From: Erwinia sp. E602
Lineage (GTDB): Bacteria > Pseudomonadota > Gammaproteobacteria > Enterobacterales > Enterobacteriaceae
DNA: 64,000 bases
NCBI RefSeq assembly: GCF_018141005.1
Contig: NZ_CP046582.1
Location: forward strand, 3,162,001 to 3,226,000
Direction: 5' to 3'
The stretch's first letter is position 1. Each line of letters begins with the position of its first letter. The notes beneath the pieces were generated by a model. The model did no database searches, was not told where the DNA came from, and saw only the letters and a program-made list of their open reading frames with translations. The translations under genes were made by a program, and so were the position numbers. Of this stretch, positions 17,404 to 26,966 are shown piece by piece.

Positions 17404-19317
17404 TTATTCGCCGTTACTTAACGACTCAAGGTATTCCCAGCGCTCAAAGGCCACTTCCAGCTCTTTTTCCGCAACGGCCAGCGCATCCAGTACCGGCTGC
17501 GTTACCTCACGGGGCTGATTGAAGAAACTGGCGTCCGCCACCTGCGCCTGGTAAGACTCCAGGGTGGCTTCCAGCGCTTCCATTTTCTGCGGCAGCTGCT
17601 CCAGCTCACGCTGTAGATTGTAGCTCAACTTTGCCACCGGTTTTTTGGCCGTTTCCGCTTTTACATTTTCCTGACGCGGCTGGGCGCTGCTGCCTTTAGT
17701 AACCGCACGGGTTTGTTTAAAGGCGCTGCGCTGCAGCTGGGCATCATGATAGCCACCAACGAAGGCACCGATCTCGCCGTTGCCTTCAAAAATCCAGCAC
17801 TCGGTCACGGTGTTATCGACGAACTGACGGTCGTGGCTGACCAGCAACACGGTGCCCTGATAGCCGTCGATCAGCTCTTCCAGCAGCTCCAGCGTTTCAA
17901 CGTCCAGGTCGTTGGTCGGTTCATCGAGGATCAGCAGGTTGCTTGGCTTGAGGAACAGGCGTGCCAGCAGCAGGCGGTTACGCTCACCGCCCGACAGAGC
18001 GCGCACCGGGGTCATTGCGCGCTTCGGATGGAACAGGAACTCCTGCAGGTAGCCCAGCACGTGGCGTGGCTTACCGTTGACCATTACCTCCTGCTTGCCT
18101 TCCGCCAGGTTGTCCATCACCGTCCGGTCCGGATCCAGCTCGGCACGGTGCTGGTCAAAGTAGGCCACTTCCAGCTTGGTACCGATATGTACACGGCCGC
18201 TGTCGGCCTTCAGCTGGTCGAGCATCAGCTTGAGCAGCGTAGTTTTACCACAGCCGTTCGGGCCAATCAGGGCAATTTTATCGCCGCGCTGTACCTGACG
18301 GGAGAAACCGTTCACCAGCTGTTTACCGTTGATGCCGTAAGCGACATCTTCCAGCTCAAAGACGATCTTGCCGGAGCGGCTCGCCTCTTCCACCTGCATG
18401 TTGGCTTTGCCCATAACTTCACGGCGTTCAGAACGTTCGCGACGCAACGCCTTCAGCGCACGTACGCGACCTTCGTTACGGGTACGGCGTGCCTTGATGC
18501 CCTGGCGGATCCACACCTCTTCCTGCGCCAGCTTGCGGTCGAATTCGGCGTTCTGCATCTCTTCAACGCGCAGCGCTTCCTCTTTGCTCAGCAGGTAAAG
18601 GTCGTAGTCGCCCGGCCAGGAGACCAGCTTACCGCGGTCAAGATCGACGATTCGCGTCGCCATATTGCGAATAAACGAACGGTCGTGAGAGATAAAGATA
18701 ATGCTGCCCTGGAAGGTCTTCAGGAAGGTTTCCAGCCAGTCGATGGTCTCAATATCCAGGTGGTTGGTCGGCTCATCGAGCATCAGCACCTTCGGGTTGC
18801 TGACCAGCGCACGCCCCAGCGCCGCCTTACGCAGCCAGCCGCCGGAGAGCGATGACAGCTCAACGTCCGGCTCCAGACCGATCTGCTTGAGCACGTCGTG
18901 AATACGGCTCTCCAGCTGCCACAGGTTCTGGTGATCGAGGATGGTCTGCAGACGCGCCATCTCGTTGAGGTTCTTATCGCTCGGATCTTCCATCACCAGA
19001 TGGGAAATCGCGTGATACGCCTTCAGGTGTTCAGCCTGCTCCTGCACGCCTTCGGCGACGAAATCATACACCGAGCCCTGCACGTTGCGCGGCGGATCCT
19101 GCTGCAGACGCGCAACGATCAAATCCTGCTCATAAATAATGCGCCCGTCGTCCAGCGGCTGTTCCCGGTTGATGATTTTCATCAGCGTGGATTTGCCGGC
19201 ACCGTTACGCCCGACCAGACAGACGCGCTCGTTCTCTTCGATGTGCAGCTCAGTGTTATCCAACAGCGGCGCGTCGCTGAATGAGAGGTAAGCGCCATGA
19301 ATACTGATTAATGACAT
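17404..19317 (-). CDS. uup: ABC-F ATPase Uup
   Basis: 637 residues (635 in E. coli). It has two ABC ATPase domains and no membrane segments: Walker A GRNGAGKST (residues about 36-44) and GPNGCGKTT (about 350), signatures LSGGWLRKAA and LSGGERNRLL, Walker B LMLDEPTNHLD and LILDEPTNDLD, an interdomain linker rich in charged residues and a C-terminal coiled coil that binds branched DNA in E. coli. ABC-F proteins act on ribosomes; loss of uup raises precise transposon excision. It starts 6 bases after rlmL stops. Confidence 0.96.
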   Translation of the reverse strand: MSLISIHGAYLSFSDAPLLDNTELHIEENERVCLVGRNGAGKSTLMKIINREQPLDDGRIIYEQDLIVARLQQDPPRNVQGSVYDFVAEGVQEQAEHLKAYHAISHLVMEDPSDKNLNEMARLQTILDHQNLWQLESRIHDVLKQIGLEPDVELSSLSGGWLRKAALGRALVSNPKVLMLDEPTNHLDIETIDWLETFLKTFQGSIIFISHDRSFIRNMATRIVDLDRGKLVSWPGDYDLYLLSKEEALRVEEMQNAEFDRKLAQEEVWIRQGIKARRTRNEGRVRALKALRRERSERREVMGKANMQVEEASRSGKIVFELEDVAYGINGKQLVNGFSRQVQRGDKIALIGPNGCGKTTLLKLMLDQLKADSGRVHIGTKLEVAYFDQHRAELDPDRTVMDNLAEGKQEVMVNGKPRHVLGYLQEFLFHPKRAMTPVRALSGGERNRLLLARLFLKPSNLLILDEPTNDLDVETLELLEELIDGYQGTVLLVSHDRQFVDNTVTECWIFEGNGEIGAFVGGYHDAQLQRSAFKQTRAVTKGSSAQPRQENVKAETAKKPVAKLSYNLQRELEQLPQKMEALEATLESYQAQVADASFFNQPREVTQPVLDALAVAEKELEVAFERWEYLESLSNGE

Positions 19318-19323
19318 AACTCT

Positions 19324-21441
19324 TTATTCCTTACCGGCGTGCGTCAGCAGCCAGCAGTTGTGAATTTGACGGTTGCGGGCAAAATCCTGTGACTGGGTTT
19401 TGTCCGTAATTTCGCGGGCTTCCAGGCCCAGCGCGGCAAGGCCGGCCAGATCCATTTTGAAACCACGCTTGTTGTTCGAGAACATAATGGTGCCGTTATT
19501 GCGCAGCAGACGCTTCAGATCGCTCATCAGAGCCAGGTGATCGCGCTGTACGTCGAAGCTCTCTTCCATGCGTTTGGAGTTGGAGAAGGTCGGCGGATCG
19601 ATAAAGATCAGGTCGAACTGTTCGTCGGCGTCGCGCAGCCAGCTCAGGCAGTCCGCCTGCATCAGGCGGTGCTGGCGGCCGGTCAGGCCGTTCAGCCGCA
19701 GGTTGCGCTCGGCCCACTCCAGGTAGGTGCGCGACATATCAACGGTGGTGGTACTGCGCGCGCCGCCCAGGCCGGCGTGCACGCTGGCGCTGCCGGTGTA
19801 GGCAAACAGGTTAAGGAAATCTTTGCCGGCGCTCATCTTGCCCAGCATTTTACGCGCGATGCGGTGATCGAGGAACAGCCCGGTATCGAGATAGTCGGTC
19901 AGGTTCACCCACAGTTTCGCATCAAACTCGCGCACTTCGAAAAAGTCGCCCTTCTCGTTCATCTTCTGGTACTGGCTGGTGCCCTTCTGCTTTTCACGCG
20001 TCTTCAGCACCAGACGGTTGGCCGGCAGCTCCAGCACGCTGAGCGTAGCGGCGATCACGTCAAACAGACGCTGGCGGGCCTTGGTTGCATCGACGGTTTT
20101 CGGCGGTGCGTACTCCTGAATAATCACCCAGTCGGCGTAACGGTCGACCGCCACGTTGTAGTCAGGCAGGTCGGCGTCGTAAATACGGTAGCACTCAATG
20201 CCCTCCTGGCGCGCCCATTTGTCCAGCTTCTTCAGGTTCTTACGCAGGCGGTTGGCATAATCATCTGCCAGCTGTGCCACGGCGCCGCCTGACGGGTTGG
20301 CCGCCAGCTGATAGTTTTTCTGTACGCAGTCCAGCGGGCCATTTTTCGCCTTAAACTGGCGATCGGCGCGCAGCTGCAGGCAGCTCAGCAGCTCCGGTGA
20401 GGCGCTGAACAGCGACAGGTTCCAGCCGCCAAACTGGCTTTTCATAATACGGCCCAGCTGGCTGTGCAGCGCAATCAGCGCCGGTTCACTCTCCAGACGC
20501 TCGCCGTAGGGCGGGTTGCTGACCACCGTGCCCGCCGGGCCTTCCGGCAGCGGGTTGGTCAGCTTCAGTACGTCCTGCGCGGTGAAGGCGATCAGGTCGG
20601 CCACGCCGGCACGACGGGCGTTAGCGCGCGCGCTTTCAATCACCCGGGAATCGTTATCGTAACCAAAGAAGCGCGAAGTGGTCTCTTTTGCTCCTTTACG
20701 GGCACGCACCTGCGCTTCGGTTTTGACTTCCTGCCACAGCCCGGCGTCAAACTTGTTCCAGCCGGTAAAGCCCCAGTGGTTGCGGTGCAGGCCCGGCGCG
20801 CGATCGCAGGCGATCATCGCCGCTTCCAGCAGCAGCGTGCCGGAACCACACATCGGATCGACCAGCGGGCTACCGGCCTGCCAGCCGGAACGCAGCACGA
20901 TGGCGGCGGCCAGCGTCTCTTTCAGCGGGGCCGCACCGGTCTGCTGGCGGTAGCCGCGCTGGTGCAGGCCATCGCCGCTCAAATCCAGCGCGATGCTGGC
21001 GGTATCTTTATTCAGCCAGACGTTAACGCGGATATCCGGCTGCTCGCGATCCACGTCCGGACGCGGCAGATTTTTACGGGTAAAGCTGTCAACGATGGCA
21101 TCCTTCACCTTCAGGGCACCGTACTGGCTGTTGCGGATCACCTCGTTCAGGCCGCTGAAGTGCACGGCAAAGGTTTTATCGCTGCCGAACAGCGCCGGCC
21201 AGTCGATCGCCTGCACGCCGAGGTAAAGATCCAGATCGCTGTAAACCCCACATTCGGTCAGCGGCAGCAGGATGCGTGAAGCCAGACGGCTCCACATCAG
21301 GCTCTGGTACATCAGACGATCGTCGCCCTGATAATGTACGCCGCCCTGGACGATCTGGCAGCTTTCCGCTCCCAGCGCTTCCAGTTCACTTTTTAACAGC
21401 TCTTCGAGCCCACGCGCCGTACTGGCAAACAGAGAATTCAT
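19324..21441 (-). CDS. rlmL: 23S rRNA G2445 (N2) and G2069 (N7) methyltransferase RlmKL
   Basis: 705 residues (702 in E. coli), starting [16 protein letters not shown]; a longer frame upstream is not supported by homology. This is a natural fusion. The N-terminal part has a THUMP domain and the RlmL methyltransferase with the [11 protein letters not shown] motif, making m2G2445. The C-terminal RlmK domain has a SAM loop [15 protein letters not shown] and the [11 protein letters not shown] motif, making m7G2069. It heads the leftward operon rlmL-uup-pqiABC and diverges from ycbX. Confidence 0.97.
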   Translation of the reverse strand: MNSLFASTARGLEELLKSELEALGAESCQIVQGGVHYQGDDRLMYQSLMWSRLASRILLPLTECGVYSDLDLYLGVQAIDWPALFGSDKTFAVHFSGLNEVIRNSQYGALKVKDAIVDSFTRKNLPRPDVDREQPDIRVNVWLNKDTASIALDLSGDGLHQRGYRQQTGAAPLKETLAAAIVLRSGWQAGSPLVDPMCGSGTLLLEAAMIACDRAPGLHRNHWGFTGWNKFDAGLWQEVKTEAQVRARKGAKETTSRFFGYDNDSRVIESARANARRAGVADLIAFTAQDVLKLTNPLPEGPAGTVVSNPPYGERLESEPALIALHSQLGRIMKSQFGGWNLSLFSASPELLSCLQLRADRQFKAKNGPLDCVQKNYQLAANPSGGAVAQLADDYANRLRKNLKKLDKWARQEGIECYRIYDADLPDYNVAVDRYADWVIIQEYAPPKTVDATKARQRLFDVIAATLSVLELPANRLVLKTREKQKGTSQYQKMNEKGDFFEVREFDAKLWVNLTDYLDTGLFLDHRIARKMLGKMSAGKDFLNLFAYTGSASVHAGLGGARSTTTVDMSRTYLEWAERNLRLNGLTGRQHRLMQADCLSWLRDADEQFDLIFIDPPTFSNSKRMEESFDVQRDHLALMSDLKRLLRNNGTIMFSNNKRGFKMDLAGLAALGLEAREITDKTQSQDFARNRQIHNCWLLTHAGKE

Positions 21442-21578
21442 AGCGTCACTTATCGTCTTCAGAAAATTGCTGCGCATTATAGCTAATCGGAGCGCCATGT
21501 CATAAAGATCGCGTGTTTTACGGCAAAACCCTTGTTACCATGCGGGCATTCATCGCTAAATTCAGGATCGGTCTCGAC

Positions 21579-22688
21579 ATGATCGTTCTCTCACGCTTGT
21601 TTATTCATCCGGTTAAATCGATGCGCGGTCTGCAGGTTTCGCACGCGCAGGCCCTGGCCAGCGGGCTGGCGTTCGATCGCCTGTTTATGCTGACCGATCC
21701 GGACGGCACCTTTATTACCGCCCGCCAGTATCCGGAGATGGTGCTGTTCACCCCGTCGCTGATTATGAACGGTCTGCAGCTCAGCGCGCCGGACGGCAGC
21801 AGCGCCACGGTGCTGTTCAGCGACTTTGCCCCAGCCCCTGCGCCCACCGAAGTGTGGGGTACCCACTTTACCGCGCTGATCGCGCCTGACAGCATCAACC
21901 AGTGGCTGAGCGGCTTCTTCCCGCGCCCGGTGCAGCTGCGCTGGGCTGGGCCGGAGATGACCCGCCGGGTTAAGCACTATCAGCAGACGCCGCTGGGCTT
22001 TGCCGATGGCTACCCGTTCCTGCTGGTCAATGAAGCCTCGCTACACTCCCTGCAGCAGCGCTGCCCGGCAGGCGTGCGTATGGAACAGTTTCGCCCCAAC
22101 CTGGTGGTGAGCGGCGCCGCGGCCTGGCAGGAGGACAGCTGGGCGTCATTGAAAATCGGCGAAGTAGAATTTGATGTCCCTAAACCCTGCAGCCGCTGCA
22201 TTTTCACCACCGTCAGCCCGCAGCACGGGCGCAAACACCCCGCCGGCGAACCCTTAGCCACGCTACAGGGCTTTCGCAGCGCGCAGGACGGCAGCGGCGA
22301 CGTCGACTTTGGCCTGAACCTGGTGGCGCGCAACAGCGGCGTGGTTCGGGTGGGAGATGCGCTGGAAGTGCTCAGCCACCATGCGCCACGCCTGTACGGT
22401 GCGGGCGAGGTGGTGGAGACGCTGGAGGTCGCCAGCAGCGCGGTCAGCGAGCTGACGCTAAACTGGCAGGGCAAGGCTTTTTGCGGCGACAATCAGCAGG
22501 TGCTGCTGGAGCAGCTGGAGTTGCAGGGGATCGCCGTCCCCTACTCCTGCCGCGCCGGCATCTGCGGCAGCTGTAAGGTCACGCTGGTTAGCGGAGAAGT
22601 GAAGGCGTTGAAAAAAGGGGCGGTGCGCGCGGACGGCACCATCCTCAGCTGCAGCTGCATTCCGGCCAGCGACCTGACGCTGCGCTGA
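21579..22688 (+). CDS. ycbX: molybdenum-cofactor 6-N-hydroxylaminopurine resistance protein YcbX
   Basis: 369 residues, same as E. coli. Order: MOSC N-terminal beta-barrel domain ([14 protein letters not shown]), MOSC domain with the conserved cysteine in [11 protein letters not shown], and a C-terminal plant-type ferredoxin domain with [11 protein letters not shown] plus CSC ligating a 2Fe-2S cluster. It reduces N-hydroxylated bases using molybdenum cofactor and so limits their mutagenicity. Start 21579 is taken from the E. coli N terminus; upstream in-frame codons from 21513 lack homology. Confidence 0.95.
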   Translation: MIVLSRLFIHPVKSMRGLQVSHAQALASGLAFDRLFMLTDPDGTFITARQYPEMVLFTPSLIMNGLQLSAPDGSSATVLFSDFAPAPAPTEVWGTHFTALIAPDSINQWLSGFFPRPVQLRWAGPEMTRRVKHYQQTPLGFADGYPFLLVNEASLHSLQQRCPAGVRMEQFRPNLVVSGAAAWQEDSWASLKIGEVEFDVPKPCSRCIFTTVSPQHGRKHPAGEPLATLQGFRSAQDGSGDVDFGLNLVARNSGVVRVGDALEVLSHHAPRLYGAGEVVETLEVASSAVSELTLNWQGKAFCGDNQQVLLEQLELQGIAVPYSCRAGICGSCKVTLVSGEVKALKKGAVRADGTILSCSCIPASDLTLR

Positions 22689-22702
22689 ACCGGCCGCGCG
22701 GG

Positions 22703-23248
22703 TTACACCGCGCGCGCCAGCCGCAGATCGTCTGATTTCTGCTGCGGCAGCAGACGATCGTGCATGATTTTAATCGCGTCACCCAACTGCAAACCGCGCC
22801 CGGCGACCGTCATCTGCGGCTGCGCCACCAGGCACAGCGCGGCGCTCTCGCCCGGCTCCACCACCAGCAGGCTGGCCAGCTGGCCGCTGTCGGTAACACG
22901 TACGCTAACCAGCTCGCCTTCCGCCGGCCGCCAGTCATGCTGAATATAGCTTTCAAAATGCCAGCTTTTCGGCATCAGCGGTTTCAGAAAACGCATCGCC
23001 ACCAGCGCATTTAATACCAGCTCGGCGCGGCGGTCGCCTCTTATTCCGGCCTGACGGCAGCGCTCGTCAAAGGTAAAAAACAGCGCCGCGTCATCAACAC
23101 AAAAACCGGAAACCTTAAAGGCATCCGGCGTTAACATCTTGCGCGGGAAGCGGGAACGGAACAGCATACCGTCAGCCATATCCAGCATCATACGGTCATG
23201 CTCAGCGTCAAAAAACCACCGCCAGTTATCGTCAGGTTTTATCCTCAT
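22703..23248 (-). CDS. zapC: cell division protein ZapC
   Basis: 181 residues (180 in E. coli). ZapC binds FtsZ directly and promotes lateral bundling of Z-ring filaments. The N-terminal third, [20 protein letters not shown] and the MLTPDAF stretch, is nearly identical to E. coli; MPKSWHFES and [13 protein letters not shown] are also diagnostic. It lies downstream of pyrD on the same strand after a 180-base gap with a hairpin, so it may have its own promoter. Confidence 0.95.
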   Translation of the reverse strand: MRIKPDDNWRWFFDAEHDRMMLDMADGMLFRSRFPRKMLTPDAFKVSGFCVDDAALFFTFDERCRQAGIRGDRRAELVLNALVAMRFLKPLMPKSWHFESYIQHDWRPAEGELVSVRVTDSGQLASLLVVEPGESAALCLVAQPQMTVAGRGLQLGDAIKIMHDRLLPQQKSDDLRLARAV

Positions 23249-23382
23249 GATGGATCCCGTATTAAATTGTTACATACATCCGGTCAGCCGTGTTCTGCCG
23301 GAAAAAATCTGCGCCCCTCTGAATCTCAGCGATCGCGGCAGCAAAAAATGAATAGTTATCGAACAGAACAAAATATAAACGA

Positions 23383-23409
23383 GCCAGAGGCAAAAATAAA
23401 GCCTCTGGC
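23383..23409 (-). terminator. hairpin between pyrD and zapC
   Basis: Perfect 9-bp arms GCCAGAGGC / GCCTCTGGC around an A-rich 9-base loop, 20 bases after the pyrD stop. On the minus strand the sequence beyond is TCGTTTATATTTTG, a poor T tract, so it may attenuate rather than stop transcription into zapC. Confidence 0.6.
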
Positions 23410-23429
23410 CTGGTTAACGCGGAATGGGC

Positions 23430-24446
23430 TTAGAGATGGGTCACAATTTCTTTTATCAGCGGCGGGCCCTGGTAAATAAATCCGGAATATATTTGCACCA
23501 GCGTCGCCCCGGCGGCGATTTTTTCCCGCGCCGAGACCAGGGAGTCAATACCGCCCACGCCGATAATCGGCAGCCTGCCCTGCAGTTCAGCAGAGAGACG
23601 ACGGATAATTTCCGTACTGCGTAACTGCACCGGACGACCGCTTAATCCACCCGCTTCATCGGCATATTTTAATCCGGCCACCAGCGAGCGATCGAGGGTG
23701 GTATTGGTGGCAATCACCCCGTCTATATTATGCCGCACCAGGCTGTCAGCCACCTGAATCAGCTCTTCTTCCGTCAGATCCGGGGCAATCTTCACCGCCA
23801 CCGGCACATATTTATGGTGGATCTGCTGCAGTTCCGCCTGACGGGTTTTGACCGCCGACAGCAAATCATCCAGCGCCTCACCATATTGTAAAGAGCGCAG
23901 TCCCGGCGTGTTAGGGGAAGAAATATTGATGGCGATATACCCGGCGTAAGGATAAATCTTATCCATGCTGATCAGGTAATCGTCTTTCCCCTGCTCTACC
24001 GGGGTATCTTTATTTTTGCCGATATTGATCCCGAGAATACCGTCGAAATGGGCCTTTTTGACATTCTCTACCAGGTGATCGACACCCAGATTATTAAAGC
24101 CCATGCGGTTAATAATGCCGCCCGCCTCGACAATACGGAACATGCGTGGCTTATCATTCCCCGGCTGCGGACGCGGGGTGACGGTACCGATCTCAATAAA
24201 ACCAAAGCCCATCGCGCCGAAGGCATCAATGCATTCGCCGTTTTTATCGAGGCCAGCCGCCAGGCCCAGCGGGTTCTTAAAGGTCAGCCCCATGCAGCTC
24301 ACCGGCCGGAAAGGCAGCGACTGACGGATCAGGCCGCGCAGCGGCGTGCCGGAAAGGCGCTTCAGCTGCTGTAAGGTCAGCTCATGCACACGCTCAGGAT
24401 CGAGCTGAAATAGCGCTTTACGTACGAAAGGGTAGTACATGGTCAC
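23430..24446 (-). CDS. pyrD: dihydroorotate dehydrogenase (quinone), class 2
   Basis: 338 residues (336 in E. coli). It oxidises dihydroorotate to orotate with FMN and passes electrons to quinones, the fourth step of pyrimidine synthesis. The N-terminal amphipathic helices ([22 protein letters not shown]) that associate with the membrane mark class 2. FMN and substrate motifs are [15 protein letters not shown], the [13 protein letters not shown] loop with the catalytic Ser, and IGVGGIDS near the C terminus. The leader contains CCCGGG just before the Shine-Dalgarno CAGGAG, reminiscent of the start-site switching region of E. coli pyrD, but this is not proven. Confidence 0.97.
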   Translation of the reverse strand: MTMYYPFVRKALFQLDPERVHELTLQQLKRLSGTPLRGLIRQSLPFRPVSCMGLTFKNPLGLAAGLDKNGECIDAFGAMGFGFIEIGTVTPRPQPGNDKPRMFRIVEAGGIINRMGFNNLGVDHLVENVKKAHFDGILGINIGKNKDTPVEQGKDDYLISMDKIYPYAGYIAINISSPNTPGLRSLQYGEALDDLLSAVKTRQAELQQIHHKYVPVAVKIAPDLTEEELIQVADSLVRHNIDGVIATNTTLDRSLVAGLKYADEAGGLSGRPVQLRSTEIIRRLSAELQGRLPIIGVGGIDSLVSAREKIAAGATLVQIYSGFIYQGPPLIKEIVTHL

Positions 24447-24699
24447 TCCTGAGGTCCCGGGATAAAATCGGGGTCGTATTATCCGGGAATCCCCCGGTAA
24501 AGGGAAATGACCTGCCGCATAAAAATGCCAAAAAAACCATAATCTGGCCTGATACCCGCGATGAACGCACCACGTTATCTGATTTACAGCTTCTCAATGC
24601 CGGATAAATCATTTAAGCCCCCCTTCCCGCTCTGTCAGGATAAGACCAACTTTTTTTTGAAACTGTTTAATCAATAACTTTCAGTTATAAGGAGTGGTT
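24447..24699. promoter_or_regulatory. divergent promoter region pyrD / ssuE
   Basis: 253 bases between divergent genes. In E. coli a complete fimbrial cluster (elf) separates pyrD from ssuE; nothing of it remains here. No clear PurR, Cbl or CysB site was recognised. AAGGAG at 24689-24694 is the ssuE Shine-Dalgarno. Confidence 0.5.
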
Positions 24700-25248
24700 A
24701 TGCGCGTTATTACTCTGGCGGGAAGCCCCCGTTTTCCATCCCGGTCCACCGCCCTGCTCACCGTCTGCCAGCGTGCGCTGGAAGCCCGCGGCGTTGAGGT
24801 AATCCCCTGGAACGTGCATAACTTTCACGCCGAAGACCTGCTGTACGCCCGTTTCGACTCGCCGGCGCTGCTGGCGCTGAAGGAGGACCTCGCCAGTGCC
24901 GACGGCTTTATCGTCGCTACGCCGGTATATAAAGCCTCATTTGCGGGCGCGCTAAAAACTCTGCTGGATCTGCTGCCGGAGCGCGCGCTGGAGCACAAGG
25001 TGGTCCTGCCGCTGGCGACCGGTGGCACCGTCGCCCATCTGCTGGCCGTCGACTATGCGTTGAAACCGGTGCTCAACGCCCTGAAGGCGCAGGAAGTGCT
25101 GCACGGCGTGTTTGCCGATGACAGCCAGATCGCCCATTACGACCGCCAGCCAGAACTGACCCCTGGCCTTGCCGCACGGCTGGAAGAGGCGGTCGATACT
25201 TTCTGGCATGCGCTGGCACGCCGTCGCCCGCTGGCCACAGCGGTATAA
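24700..25248 (+). CDS. ssuE: NADPH-dependent FMN reductase SsuE
   Basis: 182 residues (191 in E. coli, which has a longer tail). It supplies reduced FMN to SsuD. The flavodoxin-like start [16 protein letters not shown] and the blocks [39 protein letters not shown] and [10 protein letters not shown] are characteristic. ATG 24700 follows AAGGAG by 5 bases; a GTG six bases upstream is inside the ribosome-binding site and rejected. The next gene in E. coli would be ssuA (the sulfonate-binding protein); it is missing here. Confidence 0.94.
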   Translation: MRVITLAGSPRFPSRSTALLTVCQRALEARGVEVIPWNVHNFHAEDLLYARFDSPALLALKEDLASADGFIVATPVYKASFAGALKTLLDLLPERALEHKVVLPLATGGTVAHLLAVDYALKPVLNALKAQEVLHGVFADDSQIAHYDRQPELTPGLAARLEEAVDTFWHALARRRPLATAV

Positions 25249-25344
25249 CCGGGCCTGTATATCGCCCTCACCCGTTTACCGCCCGGCCGGAATGGCAAAC
25301 GCATCCGCTACGGCCCAACGCCACACTGATTAAGGAGCACGATC

Positions 25345-26496
25345 ATGAGCCTGTCCGTATTCTGGTTTCTGCCGACGCACGGCGACGGTCATTATCTTGG
25401 CACCAACCAGGGTGCCCGCCCGGTGGATTATGCCTATCTGCAGCAGATTGCCCAGGCGACCGACAGGCTCGGTTTTGGTGGCGTATTGATTCCGACCGGC
25501 CGCTCCTGCGAGGATGCCTGGCTGGTGGCCGCGTCGCTGATCCCGGTGACCCAGCGCCTGCGTTTTCTGGTGGCGCTGCGCCCCGGCGTCACCTCGCCTA
25601 CCCAGGCGGCGCGTCAGGCGGCCACGCTCGATCGTCTCTCCAGCGGACGCGCGATCTTTAACCTGGTGACCGGCGGCGATGCGGAAGAGCTGGCCGGCGA
25701 CGGCGTGTTCCTCGACCACCGCGAACGCTACGCGGAGTCCGCCGAGTTTACCCGCGTCTGGCGACGGGTGATTGAAGGTGAGACCGTTGATTACGAAGGT
25801 AGGCATGTTAACGTGCGCGGTGCGCGGCTGATGTTTAAGCCGGTCCAGCAGCCGCGACCGCAGCTGTGGTTTGGTGGTTCGTCTGAGGTGGCGCAGGATC
25901 TGGCCGCCGAGCAGGTCGACGTCTATCTGACCTGGGGCGAGCCGCCGGCGCAGGTGAAAGAGAAGCTCGCCGGGGTTCAGGCGAAGGCCGCCGCGCAGGG
26001 ACGCAGGCTGCGTTTTGGCATTCGCCTGCATATTATCGTGCGGGAAACCAATGAAGAGGCCTGGCAGGCGGCAGAACGGCTGATCGCCCACGTGGATGAC
26101 GACACTATTGCGCAGGCCCAGGCGAAACTGGCGAAAACCGACTCCGTCGGCCAGCAGCGGATGGCGGCGTTGCACGGCGGCAAACGCGACCGGCTGGAGA
26201 TCAGTCCGAACCTGTGGGCCGGCGTCGGCCTGGTACGCAGTGGTGCCGGCACGGCGCTGGTGGGCGATGGTCCAACCATTGCCGCCCGCATGCAGGAGTA
26301 TGCCGATCTCGGTATCGAAACCTTTATCCTCTCCGGCTATCCGCATCTGGAAGAGGCGTACCGGGTGGGCGAGCTGCTGTTTCCGCACCTTGACCTGCAG
26401 ATACCCGAAATTCCCCAGCCGCAACAGGTGCGGGCACACGGCGAACAGGTCGCCCACGATTTTGCGCCGGACAAGGTGGCCCGGAATCAGCTGTAA
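25345..26496 (+). CDS. ssuD: FMNH2-dependent alkanesulfonate monooxygenase SsuD
   Basis: 383 residues (381 in E. coli), a bacterial-luciferase-like TIM barrel. It splits alkanesulfonates to sulfite and aldehyde using FMNH2 and oxygen. Diagnostic blocks: [58 protein letters not shown] and the C-terminal [14 protein letters not shown]. It follows ssuE by 96 bases with its own TAAGGAG. ssuC and ssuB, the permease and ATPase that follow in E. coli, are absent, so sulfonate uptake must rely on a transporter elsewhere. Confidence 0.96.
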   Translation: MSLSVFWFLPTHGDGHYLGTNQGARPVDYAYLQQIAQATDRLGFGGVLIPTGRSCEDAWLVAASLIPVTQRLRFLVALRPGVTSPTQAARQAATLDRLSSGRAIFNLVTGGDAEELAGDGVFLDHRERYAESAEFTRVWRRVIEGETVDYEGRHVNVRGARLMFKPVQQPRPQLWFGGSSEVAQDLAAEQVDVYLTWGEPPAQVKEKLAGVQAKAAAQGRRLRFGIRLHIIVRETNEEAWQAAERLIAHVDDDTIAQAQAKLAKTDSVGQQRMAALHGGKRDRLEISPNLWAGVGLVRSGAGTALVGDGPTIAARMQEYADLGIETFILSGYPHLEEAYRVGELLFPHLDLQIPEIPQPQQVRAHGEQVAHDFAPDKVARNQL

Positions 26497-26606
26497 ATCG
26501 GCAGACAGTGTCCTGCGCGGCAGCACTCAGCTGCTGTAATTTTGGACGATCCGCCGAATGCATTGCGCCACATTTATCCCCATTGTAGTGAGCGGGCACC
26601 CTGCTC

Positions 26607-26630
26607 AACCTGCCAGATTGGTGGCAGGTT
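26607..26630 (+). terminator. inverted repeat between ssuD and the DUF3606-like gene
   Basis: Arms AACCTGCCA (26607-26615) and TGGCAGGTT (26622-26630), 6-base loop. There is no T tract after it, so it may be a weak terminator for ssuED, an operator, or a leader hairpin of the small gene that starts 45 bases downstream. Confidence 0.4.
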
Positions 26631-26674
26631 CACTTAACCGACATCACTACCGGAAGAAGAATGAGGGATCTGTT

Positions 26675-26905
26675 ATGTCAAAGGCCGACAATAAATTTGT
26701 CAACGTCAGTCAGAACTATGAACTGGAGGACTGGTTGTACCGCAATCACTTCTCAAAACGAAAAACGAACGTGCAGGCGCTGCAGCAGATTATCGTGCAG
26801 GTGAAAGGCGGCAACACGGCCCATAACCTGAGCCGGGCGGCGCTGGATGAAGCGTTGTTGAAACAACCGGCGCTGTTCAGTGAACTGTCGCCGGTTGGGG
26901 GTTAA
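26675..26905 (+). CDS. small DUF3606-like protein of unknown function
   Basis: 76 residues. The start MSKADNKFVNVSQNYELEDW, with a GAGGG Shine-Dalgarno 7 bases upstream, and the overall pattern (an N-terminal segment with YELEDW, then a predicted helix ending VKGGNTAHNLSRAAL) resemble DUF3606 proteins, short polypeptides common in plant- and soil-associated proteobacteria. That assignment is tentative. It has no signal peptide or membrane segment and no counterpart at this place in E. coli. It could be co-transcribed with ssuED, but a 180-base gap with an inverted repeat argues for its own promoter. A longer frame upstream from 26558 lacks support. Confidence 0.65.
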   Translation: MSKADNKFVNVSQNYELEDWLYRNHFSKRKTNVQALQQIIVQVKGGNTAHNLSRAALDEALLKQPALFSELSPVGG

Positions 26906-26927
26906 GAACTCAGCGGATGTTACAGAA

Positions 26928-26961
26928 GGTGAAATTGCCGGGCAAGCCCGGCAATTTCACC
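26928..26961. terminator. bidirectional hairpin between the DUF3606-like gene and pepN
   Basis: A perfect inverted repeat with 16-base arms (GGTGAAATTGCCGGGC and its complement) separated by only two bases, placed 22 bases after the small gene and 5 bases before the pepN stop on the other strand. No T tract is present on either side. Most likely it ends transcription of the two convergent genes. Confidence 0.65.
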
Positions 26962-26966
26962 CACGA

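Noticed and set aside
17713..18855. A 380-codon frame antisense to uup
   Set aside because: Same reasoning: shadow of the strongly biased uup coding sequence.
25330..26526. A 398-codon frame antisense to ssuD
   Set aside because: ssuD is intact with all family motifs; the antisense frame mirrors its codon bias and has no recognisable domain.
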